This document shows, in pieces, positions 1-5,845 of a stretch of DNA of 10,985 nucleotides (position 1 is the first letter of the stretch; the number at the start of each line of letters is the position of its first letter). Both the position numbers and the translations under genes were made by a program. This DNA comes from Thiotrichaceae bacterium (lineage in GTDB: Bacteria; Pseudomonadota; Gammaproteobacteria; Thiotrichales; Thiotrichaceae), in contig JALVEA010000213.1 in assembly GCA_027008665.1 (NCBI GenBank), forward strand, positions 1 to 10,985, written 5' to 3'. Under the pieces are notes generated by a model. That model searched no databases. It saw only the letters and a program-made list of their open reading frames with translations, and was not told where the DNA came from.

Positions 1-584
1 CAGAGCCAGAACGTGCTATTGATGGTGATTTTATCATGCCTGTGGAAGATGTTTTCTCGATCTCAGGTCGTGGAACAGTTGTAACAGGACGTATTGAACG
101 CGGTATAGTACACGTTGGTGATGAAATTGAAATCGTTGGTATTAAAGAGACCAAAAAGTCAACTTGTACAGGTGTTGAGATGTTCCGTAAATTGCTAGAT
201 GAAGGTCAAGCTGGTGATAATGTCGGAGTGTTACTACGTGGAACAAAACGTGATGAGGTAGAGCGCGGTCAAGTGCTTTGCAAGCCAGGATCAGTTAAAC
301 CACATACGAAATTTGAGGCAGAAGTTTACGTCTTATCAAAAGATGAAGGTGGTCGTCATACACCGTTCTTTAGCAACTATCGTCCACAGTTCTATTTTAG
401 AACAACGGATGTAACAGGGGCTTGTGAGCTTCCAGAAGGTGTTGAAATGGTTATGCCTGGAGATAATGTAAAAATGGTGGTGACACTGATCAATCCAATT
501 GCAATGGATGAAGGTCTACGTTTTGCTATTCGTGAAGGTGGACGTACTGTTGGTGCAGGTGTTGTTGCTAAAGTTGTAGAGTAA
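1..584 (+). CDS. tuf: Elongation factor Tu, C-terminal half (5' end cut off by window)
   Basis: EF-Tu is the cytoplasmic GTPase that carries aminoacyl-tRNA to the ribosomal A site. The reading frame is already open at base 3 (EPERAIDGDF), so the gene begins before the window. About 193 of the usual ~395 residues are present: domains 2 and 3, without the GTP-binding G domain. Recognisable pieces are the start of domain 2 (SGRGTVVTGR), KETKKSTCTGVEMFRKLLDE, the domain 3 segment GGRHTPFFSNYRPQFYFRTT, and the family's typical C-terminus GGRTVGAGVVAKV followed by TAA at 582-584. The ATG at 36 is an internal methionine, not a start. The position before rpsJ suggests it ends an upstream str operon (rpsL-rpsG-fusA-tuf), which is known for this order but not visible here. 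Identity is close to certain. Confidence 0.98.
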   Translation, partial: EPERAIDGDFIMPVEDVFSISGRGTVVTGRIERGIVHVGDEIEIVGIKETKKSTCTGVEMFRKLLDEGQAGDNVGVLLRGTKRDEVERGQVLCKPGSVKPHTKFEAEVYVLSKDEGGRHTPFFSNYRPQFYFRTTDVTGACELPEGVEMVMPGDNVKMVVTLINPIAMDEGLRFAIREGGRTVGAGVVAKVVE

Positions 585-586
585 TA

Positions 587-601
587 GTTTAAGCTTTAAA
601 C
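587..601 (+). repeat. Small inverted repeat just after tuf
   Basis: GTTTAA (587-592) and TTAAAC (596-601) form a perfect 6-bp inverted repeat with a 3-base centre, three bases after the tuf stop codon. It is entirely AT-rich apart from its ends and has no T-run behind it, so it is not a convincing terminator. It may be chance in AT-rich DNA. Confidence 0.25.
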
Positions 602-610
602 CGTTAAATC

Positions 611-654
611 GATTATTTAGGACTGAGAGTGTTGATTCTTAGTTCTAGGTGGTC
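611..654 (+). promoter_or_regulatory. Predicted long RNA stem-loop in the rpsJ leader
   Basis: Bases 611-628 can pair with 637-654 without a break: 18 base pairs around an 8-base loop (629-636). Six of the pairs are G-U (at 613, 614, 616, 617, 621 and 625), so the structure is good as + strand RNA but would be broken by A-C mismatches in the antisense RNA. The right arm contains the Shine-Dalgarno-like AGGTGG (647-652). No T-run follows, so this is not an intrinsic terminator. It ends 16 bases before the rpsJ ATG. Likely roles (inference) are a control element for rpsJ or an RNase III processing site between tuf and rpsJ. Confidence 0.5.
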
Positions 655-670
655 AAATTGAGTATTAAAT

Positions 671-982
671 ATGTCAGGTCAAAGAATTAGAATTCGTCTT
701 AAATCGTTCGATCATAAACTGATAGATCGTTCGGCTAGTGAGATCATAGAAACAGCGAAGCGCACCGGTGCTAGAGTGAAAGGACCTATTCCTTTGCCAA
801 CTAGAAAAGAGCGTTTTACTATCTTGATATCTCCGCATGTTAATAAAGATGCTCGAGATCAATATGAGATCCGTACACACAAACGTTTGATGGACATCGT
901 TGACCCTACAGAGCGCACTGTAGATGCTCTAATGAAGCTAGATTTAGCTGCTGGCGTTGATGTGCAAATTAAATTAAATTAA
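671..982 (+). CDS. rpsJ: 30S ribosomal protein S10 (NusE)
   Basis: S10 is a protein of the 30S head. As NusE it also joins NusB in transcription antitermination complexes. The 103 residues match the usual family length. The N-terminus (SGQRIRIRLKSFDHKLID) and the extended loop segment SPHVNKDARDQYEIRTHKR are diagnostic. The start is fixed by family alignment. The only nearby ribosome-binding sequence is a weak GAG at 660-662, eight bases before ATG, while a better AGGTGG at 647-652 is too far away and lies inside a predicted RNA helix. This is the first gene of the S10 cluster, but it is separated from rplC by 177 bases that hold a promoter. It may therefore be transcribed mainly with tuf (inference). 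Confidence 0.99.
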   Translation: MSGQRIRIRLKSFDHKLIDRSASEIIETAKRTGARVKGPIPLPTRKERFTILISPHVNKDARDQYEIRTHKRLMDIVDPTERTVDALMKLDLAAGVDVQIKLN

Positions 983-997
983 GGCGTATTAGGGATT

Positions 998-1035
998 GGA
1001 AATATAATTCATAAAAAAATGAAATTATAGTTTCC
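998..1035 (+). repeat. Imperfect AT-rich stem-loop before the rplC promoter
   Basis: Bases 998-1012 pair with 1019-1035 to give 15 base pairs with two single-base bulges (A1022 and G1030) around an A6 loop (1013-1018). It lies just after rpsJ and its right arm runs into the proposed -35 element. It could stabilise the 3' end of the rpsJ transcript. The same AT-rich bases could instead act as an UP element for the promoter that follows. Nothing in the sequence decides between the two. Confidence 0.35.
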
Positions 1036-1067
1036 ATCTAGCCAGTATGTCTGGCATAATGCGCGCC
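1000..1067 (+). promoter_or_regulatory. Predicted sigma-70 promoter for rplC onward
   Basis: The -10 is CATAAT (1055-1060), preceded by TGG (1052-1054) in the extended -10 position. The best -35 is TTTCCA (1031-1036), with an 18-base spacer. An almost pure A/T stretch (1000-1030) lies upstream like an UP element. The discriminator GCGCGCC (1061-1067) is very GC-rich, the known hallmark of rRNA and ribosomal-protein promoters that are shut down by ppGpp/DksA. Transcription would begin near 1067-1068, giving a leader of about 92 bases before rplC. A small hairpin, GCCAG/CTGGC (1041-1055), sits within the spacer. The prediction is sequence-based only. Confidence 0.7.
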
Positions 1068-1071
1068 TTTC

Positions 1072-1100
1072 TCGGCTCGGCTAATCCCGAGCCGATTTTA
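1072..1100 (+). terminator. GC-rich hairpin plus short T-run in the rplC leader (possible attenuator)
   Basis: TCGGCTCGG (1072-1080) and CCGAGCCGA (1087-1095) form a perfect 9-bp stem with a 6-base loop (CTAATC), followed directly by TTTTA (1096-1100). The T-run is short, so termination would be partial unless assisted. The hairpin lies downstream of the predicted promoter and 59 bases before rplC, so transcripts from that promoter and from upstream would both cross it. In E. coli the S10 operon leader is attenuated by L4 at a hairpin followed by U residues. A comparable role here is inference. It could also simply protect the 5' end of the rplC transcript. Confidence 0.55.
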
Positions 1101-1159
1101 TCCAAGCAGATATAAAAGTAAATATTTGTGTTGTTAAGTATTTTGGAATGAGGTGTTAA

Positions 1160-1798
1160 ATGGCAATCAGTCTACTGGGTCGCAAAGTTGGAATGACTCG
1201 GATATACAATGAGGATGGTTCTGCTACGCCTGTTACAGTTTTGGAGATGACTCCTAATAAGGTGTCTCAGGTTAAGTCTTTAGAAATTGATGGTTACACA
1301 GCTATTCAGTTGGTTGCAGGTTCTAAAAAAGCATCAAGAGTGAATAAGGCACAGGCTGGTCACTTTTCAAAGGCAAATACTGAAGCTGGTTCGCAGATAT
1401 GTGAATCGCGTGTGGATAATATTGAAGATTACGAATTAGGTTCGGAAATTAAAGTTGATATTTTTAAAGAAGGTCAGTTAATAGATGTGACAGGCACTAG
1501 CAAAGGTAAGGGTTTTGCAGGTGTTTTGAAACGTTATAACTTCGCTGGAAAAGATGCAACACATGGTAATTCGATCAATCACAGAACCCCAGGTTCTATT
1601 GGTCAGAACCAGACCCCAGGTCGTGTTTTTAAAGGTAAAAAAATGACAGGGCATATGGGAGATGTTAGAACAACAACACAGAACCTTACTGTTGTTCGTG
1701 TTGATCTAGATAAAAATTTATTGCTAGTGCAAGGCGCAGTTCCAGGTGCAACTGGTGGTCATGTCTCTGTGAAAGCAGCAGTTAAGGTTAAAAGGTAA
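1160..1798 (+). CDS. rplC: 50S ribosomal protein L3
   Basis: L3 binds 23S rRNA, helps start 50S assembly, and sends a loop toward the peptidyl-transferase centre. The 212 residues compare with 209 in E. coli. The start MAISLLGRKVGMTRIY, the segment DVTGTSKGKGFAGVLKR (about 109-125) and the central loop SIGQNQTPGRVFKGKKMTG (about 146-164) are characteristic. Gln151 matches the E. coli Gln150 that the methyltransferase PrmB modifies, so that modification is possible here. A good ribosome-binding site, GAGGTG (1150-1155), precedes the ATG. It is the first gene after the predicted promoter and attenuator-like hairpin, so it probably heads the main S10 transcript. Five bases separate it from rplD. 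Confidence 0.99.
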   Translation: MAISLLGRKVGMTRIYNEDGSATPVTVLEMTPNKVSQVKSLEIDGYTAIQLVAGSKKASRVNKAQAGHFSKANTEAGSQICESRVDNIEDYELGSEIKVDIFKEGQLIDVTGTSKGKGFAGVLKRYNFAGKDATHGNSINHRTPGSIGQNQTPGRVFKGKKMTGHMGDVRTTTQNLTVVRVDLDKNLLLVQGAVPGATGGHVSVKAAVKVKR

Positions 1799-1803
1799 TA
1801 GCG

Positions 1804-2409
1804 ATGAAAGTTGATATGACGAACGGTAGTTCGGTCGATCTCGATGATGCTGTTTTTGCGAGAGATTTTAATGAGGCGTTAGTTCATCAAGCGGTTGTAG
1901 CATATCAAGCTGGATCACGTTCAGGTACTAAGGCACAAAAAAGCAGATCAGATGTTAGTGGTGGTGGTGCAAAACCATGGCGTCAAAAGGGTACAGGTAG
2001 AGCAAGAGCGGGTACTTCACGTGGTCCGATCTGGCGCAAAGGTGGTGTAACTTTTGCTGCTCGTCCTCGTAATTACTCTCAAAAAATGAACAAAAAAATG
2101 TATCGTGCAGCAATGCGATCCATTTTTTCCGAGTTGGTGCGACAAGAGCGTTTTGTTGTTGTAGAGGGCTTCAATATAGATAAGCCAAATACTAAAGCAA
2201 TGGTTGCTTTCCTTCATAGTGTTAATGCTGACAAAGGGGCTTTGTTGGTGACAACAGAAAATAATATTAATGTGAATTTATCTTCTCGCAATATTCCTTA
2301 CTGTCAGTCTTCAAGTGTTTTCGGTTTAAATCCTTTGAGTTTAGTGTCTCATGACAAAGTAGTCGTTACGTCAGAAGCATTGGATAAGATCCAGGAGTGG
2401 TTAGCATGA
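1804..2409 (+). CDS. rplD: 50S ribosomal protein L4
   Basis: L4 folds on the 50S surface and pushes a long loop into the peptide exit tunnel, where with L22 it forms the constriction. The 201 residues equal the E. coli length. The tunnel loop is clear at about residues 45-85, with GGGAKPWRQKGTGRARAGT and RGPIWRKGGVTF. In enteric bacteria L4 also represses its own operon by promoting attenuation in the leader and blocking translation. Whether it does so here is unknown, but a hairpin with a T-run precedes rplC. The ribosome-binding site AAAGG (1791-1795) lies in the end of rplC. The stop codon overlaps the rplW start (ATGA), so the two are probably translationally coupled. Confidence 0.99.
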   Translation: MKVDMTNGSSVDLDDAVFARDFNEALVHQAVVAYQAGSRSGTKAQKSRSDVSGGGAKPWRQKGTGRARAGTSRGPIWRKGGVTFAARPRNYSQKMNKKMYRAAMRSIFSELVRQERFVVVEGFNIDKPNTKAMVAFLHSVNADKGALLVTTENNINVNLSSRNIPYCQSSSVFGLNPLSLVSHDKVVVTSEALDKIQEWLA

Positions 2410-2708
2410 TTAGTATAAGTCAGCAACGTTTATATCATGTGGTTTTTGGCCCTCATGTCACGGAGAAGTCCGTATTACAAACTGAACAAAGTAATATGCA
2501 TGTCTTTAAAGTCTCAGTTGACTCTACAAAGCGTGAGATTAAGCAAGCTATAGAAATGTTGTTTGAAGTTAAAGTTGATAATGTCCGCACAGTTAATGTG
2601 AAAGGAAAGCAGAAAAACTTTGGGCGTAGGGCAGGTAAGCGTAAAGACTGGAAAAAAGCCTATGTTCGCTTGGCTGAAGGTCAAGCACTTGATGTGTCAG
2701 CAGAATAG
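2406..2708 (+). CDS. rplW: 50S ribosomal protein L23
   Basis: L23 sits beside the exit tunnel and is the docking site for trigger factor and signal recognition particle. From ATG 2406 it is 100 residues, the same as E. coli. A longer reading from GTG 2397 is possible, but AGGAG (2393-2397) lies eight bases before 2406 and the ATGA overlap with the rplD stop is typical, so 2406 is preferred. The trigger-factor contact motif is PHVTEKS, with Glu20 matching E. coli Glu18. The C-terminal KGKQKNFGRRAGKRKDWKKAYV is typical of the rRNA-binding part. Confidence 0.98.
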   Translation: MISISQQRLYHVVFGPHVTEKSVLQTEQSNMHVFKVSVDSTKREIKQAIEMLFEVKVDNVRTVNVKGKQKNFGRRAGKRKDWKKAYVRLAEGQALDVSAE

Positions 2709-2733
2709 TCAGTAACATAAAAGGTTAATTATT

Positions 2734-3567
2734 ATGCCAGTTATTAAGATGAAACCTACCTCGCCGGGTCGCCGACATCAGGTTAGGGTAATAAATAAAG
2801 ATTTGCACAAGGGGAAGCCTCATAAGGCTTTGCTAGAAAAGAAAAGCAAGTCAGGCGGTCGTAACAATAATGGTCGTATCACTACTCGTCATATTGGCGG
2901 TGGTCATAAGCAACACTATCGTATTATTGATTTTAAGCGTAATAGTAAGGATGGAATTCCAGCGGTAATAGAACGTATTGAATATGATCCTAATAGAACA
3001 GCAAATATTGCACTGCTAAAATATGCAGATGGTGAGCGTCGTTATATCATCGCTCCTAAAGGTTGTAAATCAGGTGATGCAATTGTCTCTGGTGAGGATT
3101 CACCTATTGCCGCTGGTAATGCATTGCCAATGAATTTTATTCCTGTTGGTACAGTGATTCATTGTATTGAATTAAAACCTGGTAAAGGTGCTCAACTTGC
3201 ACGAAGTGCAGGTACATCAGCTCAACTCGTTGCTCGTGATGCTCGTTATGCGACTTTACGTTTGCGTTCAGGAGAGATGAGAAAAGTCTTATCTAATTGT
3301 CGTGCAACCATTGGTGAAGTGAGTAATTCAGAGCACGGATTAACCAAGCTTGGTAAAGCGGGTGCCTCAAGACATCGAGGTATCAGACCTACCGTTCGTG
3401 GAGTTGTTATGAATCCGGTTGACCATCCGCATGGTGGTGGTGAGGGTAAGACTTCTGGTGGTAGACATCCTGTTTCTCCTTGGGGGACCCCTACAAAGGG
3501 TTATAAAACTCGTAAGAATAAGCGTACTGATAAGTTAATCGTTCGCCGTCGCAGTAATAAGAGGTAA
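2734..3567 (+). CDS. rplB: 50S ribosomal protein L2
   Basis: L2 is a large, highly conserved 23S rRNA-binding protein required for subunit joining and for peptidyl transferase activity. The 277 residues compare with 273 in E. coli. The N-terminal part (KPTSPGRRHQ), the OB-fold and SH3-like middle (TTRHIGGGHKQHYRIIDFKR) and the near-invariant NPVDHPHGGGEGK are present. His231 corresponds to E. coli His229, long linked to the catalytic centre. The basic C-terminus (KTRKNKRTDKLIVRRRSNKR) is the usual rRNA-binding tail. The ribosome-binding site AAAAGG (2719-2724) is nine bases before ATG. The gene ends six bases before rpsS. Confidence 0.99.
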   Translation: MPVIKMKPTSPGRRHQVRVINKDLHKGKPHKALLEKKSKSGGRNNNGRITTRHIGGGHKQHYRIIDFKRNSKDGIPAVIERIEYDPNRTANIALLKYADGERRYIIAPKGCKSGDAIVSGEDSPIAAGNALPMNFIPVGTVIHCIELKPGKGAQLARSAGTSAQLVARDARYATLRLRSGEMRKVLSNCRATIGEVSNSEHGLTKLGKAGASRHRGIRPTVRGVVMNPVDHPHGGGEGKTSGGRHPVSPWGTPTKGYKTRKNKRTDKLIVRRRSNKR

Positions 3568-3573
3568 TTAAGA

Positions 3574-3846
3574 GTGCCACGTTCTCTAAAGAAAGGTCCA
3601 TTTATAGATCATCATTTAATGGCTAAAGTCTTAAAAGCTGTTGAAACGAATGATCGTAAACCTATTAAAACTTGGTCGCGTCGATCTATGATTTCACCTG
3701 AAATGGTTGGTTTAACTATTGCTGTTCATAATGGGAAGCAACATGTTCCTGTGCTTGTGAATGAGAATATGGTTGGGCATAAACTTGGTGAGTTTTCTCC
3801 AACAAGACTTTATCGTGGTCATACTGCTGATAAGAAGTCGAGATAG
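3574..3846 (+). CDS. rpsS: 30S ribosomal protein S19
   Basis: S19 is in the 30S head, paired with S13, near the A-site tRNA and the bridge to the large subunit. The protein has 90 residues (E. coli 92). Hallmarks are PRSLKKGPFIDHHL at the start, the central IKTWSRRSMI, and GHKLGEFSPTRLYRGHTADKK at the end. It starts with GTG, one of two GTG starts in the window (the other is secY). The start is supported by GAGG (3561-3564) nine bases upstream, which overlaps the end of rplB. Its own stop overlaps the ribosome-binding site of rplV. Confidence 0.98.
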   Translation: MPRSLKKGPFIDHHLMAKVLKAVETNDRKPIKTWSRRSMISPEMVGLTIAVHNGKQHVPVLVNENMVGHKLGEFSPTRLYRGHTADKKSR

Positions 3847-3856
3847 GAATTAGGTG

Positions 3857-4207
3857 ATGGAAGTACAAGCTAAATTACGTTATTCGCGCATTTCACCACA
3901 GAAATGTCGTTTGGTAGCAGATCAAGTGCGTGGGTTGCCAGTTGATAAGGCATTAGAGATTCTAGAGTTTAGCCCAAAGAAATCTGCGACAATATTGAAA
4001 AAAATTCTAGAATCTGCGATTGCAAATGCAGAGCATAATGAAGGCGCTGATATTGATGAATTAACGATAACGAGAGTTATGGTTGATCAAGGACCTACAT
4101 TAAAAAGAATTCGACCTCGTGCTAAAGGCAGAGCAAATCGTATTTTAAAGCGGACAAGTCATATCACTTTAGCAGTGGGTGATGGTGCTAGCGACGGAAA
4201 GAGTTAG
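3857..4207 (+). CDS. rplV: 50S ribosomal protein L22
   Basis: L22 binds all domains of 23S rRNA, and its long beta-hairpin forms one side of the exit-tunnel constriction. Changes there are known to cause macrolide resistance. From ATG 3857 it is 116 residues (E. coli 110). GTG at 3854 is also in frame, but AGGA (3845-3848) is eight bases before 3857, so I chose the ATG. The N-terminal fold is clear (KLRYSRISPQKCRLVADQVRG), and the hairpin tip is at about residues 86-96 (RPRAKGRANRI), with no insertion or deletion apparent. The C-terminal tail GDGASDGKS is slightly longer than in E. coli. Confidence 0.98.
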   Translation: MEVQAKLRYSRISPQKCRLVADQVRGLPVDKALEILEFSPKKSATILKKILESAIANAEHNEGADIDELTITRVMVDQGPTLKRIRPRAKGRANRILKRTSHITLAVGDGASDGKS

Positions 4208-4214
4208 GTATAAT

Positions 4215-4904
4215 ATGGGACAAAAAGTACATCCAACGGGTATTCGTTTAGGTATTTCAACCGACTGGCGTTCTAAATGGTATGCCGAGGGAACTGAATA
4301 TGCTGAGTTTCTTCAAAAGGATTTAGAAATTCGTGAGTTTCTTGAAAAGAAATTAAAACACGCTTCAGTTAGTCGTATTCAGATTGAACGTCCTGCTAAG
4401 GCAGTCTTTATTACTATTCATACTGCAAGACCTGGTATTGTGATCGGTAAAAAAGGAGAAGATATTGAGCGTTTACGTTTAGAATCTGCTAAGCGTTTAG
4501 GTGTTCATCCTAATAATATTAAGCTAAATATTGAAGAAATACGTAAACCAGAGCTTGATGCTAAACTAATAGCGGAGAGTATCGCAAGTCAGTTGGAGCG
4601 TAGAATTATGTTCCGCCGTGCAATGAAACGTTCTGTTTCTAATGCTATGCGTTTAGGTGCTTTAGGTATCAAAATTAGTATTGGTGGACGTTTGAATGGT
4701 GCAGAGATTGCGCGTTCTGAATGGTATAGAGAAGGGCGTGTTCCTTTGCATACATTACGAGCTGATATCGACTACGGTACTGCAAAAGCACATACTATGT
4801 ATGGTGTGATTGGTATTAAAGTCTGGGTGTATAAAGGCGAAGTTTTTGATCTTGAACAAAAGATTGCAAAAACTAATAAAGGCCGTGGCGGAAAAAAGAA
4901 GTAG
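4215..4904 (+). CDS. rpsC: 30S ribosomal protein S3
   Basis: S3 forms part of the mRNA entry channel on the 30S head and contributes to the ribosome's mRNA helicase activity. From ATG 4215 it is 229 residues (E. coli 233) and begins MGQKVHPTGIRLGI, the invariant family start. An upstream in-frame methionine at 4179 would add 12 unrelated residues inside rplV and is rejected. A KH domain with its GxxG loop is visible (VIGKKGEDIERLR, GKKG at 78-81). The C-terminal domain includes the mRNA-facing arginines (RRIMFRRAMKR) and GRLNGAEIARSEWYREGRVP. AGG at 4206-4208 serves as a short ribosome-binding site overlapping the rplV stop codon. Confidence 0.99.
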   Translation: MGQKVHPTGIRLGISTDWRSKWYAEGTEYAEFLQKDLEIREFLEKKLKHASVSRIQIERPAKAVFITIHTARPGIVIGKKGEDIERLRLESAKRLGVHPNNIKLNIEEIRKPELDAKLIAESIASQLERRIMFRRAMKRSVSNAMRLGALGIKISIGGRLNGAEIARSEWYREGRVPLHTLRADIDYGTAKAHTMYGVIGIKVWVYKGEVFDLEQKIAKTNKGRGGKKK

Positions 4905-4913
4905 AGGTGAAAA

Positions 4914-5327
4914 ATGTTACAGCCTAAGAGAACAAAATTTCGCAAACAGTTTAAAGGGCGCAATCGCGGACTATCAACTGTAGGTAATAAGGTTAGTTTT
5001 GGTGAATATGGTTTAAAGGCCGTTGGTCGAGGTCGTTTGACTGCGAGACAAATTGAAGCTGCTCGTCGTGCAATGACACGTCATATTAAACGTGGTGGAA
5101 AAATTTGGATTCGAGTTTTTCCTGATAAGCCAATTACTAGCAAGCCTTTAGAAGTACGTATGGGCAAAGGTAAGGGTAATGTTGAATACTGGGTTGCTCA
5201 AATCCAACCTGGGCGTGTTTTATATGAAATGGAAGGTGTTTCTGAGGAATTAGCAAGAGAAGCCTTTGCTTTAGCTGCGGCTAAACTTCCAATGAAAACA
5301 GTATTTGTTACTCGGACGGTAATGTGA
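4914..5327 (+). CDS. rplP: 50S ribosomal protein L16
   Basis: L16 organises the A-site region of the 50S subunit and is a late assembly protein. The 137 residues compare with 136 in E. coli, and the sequences align almost throughout: MLQPKRTKFRK, LKAVGRGRLTARQIEAARRA, KIWIRVFPDKPIT and MGKGKGNVEYWVAQIQPG. Arg82 matches E. coli Arg81, the residue hydroxylated by the oxygenase YcfD/RoxA. The ribosome-binding site GAGG (4904-4907) is six bases before ATG and overlaps the end of rpsC. The stop codon TGA shares its last base with the rpmC ATG. Confidence 0.99.
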   Translation: MLQPKRTKFRKQFKGRNRGLSTVGNKVSFGEYGLKAVGRGRLTARQIEAARRAMTRHIKRGGKIWIRVFPDKPITSKPLEVRMGKGKGNVEYWVAQIQPGRVLYEMEGVSEELAREAFALAAAKLPMKTVFVTRTVM

Positions 5328-5524
5328 TGAAAGCTAATGAATTACGTGAAAAGACGATTGAAGAATTGAATCAAGAGTTGGAAAATAGCTTAAGAGATCA
5401 ATTTGTTTTTCGTATGCAACGTGCAACAGGGCAACTTAAACGTCCATCAGAAATGAAAAAAACACGACTACAAATCGCACGTATTAAGACAGTACTTAAT
5501 GAAATGCAAAATTCAGGTAAATAA
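5327..5524 (+). CDS. rpmC: 50S ribosomal protein L29
   Basis: L29 is a small helical-hairpin protein at the rim of the exit tunnel, next to L23. From ATG 5327 it has 65 residues (E. coli 63). MKANELREKTIEELNQELE and the second helix ending in IARIKTVLNE match the family. A GTG at 5324 is also in frame, but the TGATG overlap with the rplP stop makes 5327 the natural start. The ribosome-binding sequence is weak (GGA at 5314-5316), so translation probably depends on ribosomes finishing rplP. The stop TAA at 5522-5524 abuts rpsQ. Confidence 0.97.
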   Translation: MKANELREKTIEELNQELENSLRDQFVFRMQRATGQLKRPSEMKKTRLQIARIKTVLNEMQNSGK

Positions 5525-5526
5525 TG

Positions 5527-5829
5527 ATGAGCACAGAAACTAATAGTGATCAAGTAGTTGATCAATCAGTAAGTACTGAAGTGAAGACAGAGCGTACTAT
5601 AACAGGTCATGTTGTTAGCGATAAAATGGATAAGACAATTGTTGTTAAAAGTGAGCGAAAAGTGCGTCATCCTTTATACGGTAAATATATTCGTCGTTCT
5701 ACTAAATACCATGTTCATGATGAAAATAATGAATGCAAGATGGGCGACACGGTGAGAATTAAAGAATGTCGTCCGTTCTCTAAGACTAAATCATGGATGT
5801 TAGTGCAAGTTGTTAGCAGCACTGTTTGA
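5527..5829 (+). CDS. rpsQ: 30S ribosomal protein S17 with an acidic N-terminal extension
   Basis: S17 is an OB-fold protein that binds 16S rRNA early in 30S assembly. The core is clear: HVVSDKMDKTIVVKSERKV, HPLYGKYIRRSTKYHVHDE and ECRPFSKTKSWMLVQVV. From ATG 5527 it has 100 residues (E. coli 84). The surplus is about 17 residues at the N-terminus (MSTETNSDQVVDQSVST...), polar and acidic with no basic residue before Lys20, which is unlike the rest of this basic protein. AGGT (5515-5518) lies eight bases before 5527. ATG 5524 is also possible, overlapping the rpmC stop. GTG 5581 would give an E. coli-like length but has no ribosome-binding site. This is the last gene of the S10 set. Confidence 0.96.
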   Translation: MSTETNSDQVVDQSVSTEVKTERTITGHVVSDKMDKTIVVKSERKVRHPLYGKYIRRSTKYHVHDENNECKMGDTVRIKECRPFSKTKSWMLVQVVSSTV

Positions 5830-5845
5830 ATTTAAAGTTAATATA

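Noticed and set aside
4179..4214. N-terminal extension of S3 from an upstream ATG
   Set aside because: The 12 extra residues lie inside rplV and are unlike S3. The family start MGQKVHP is at 4215.
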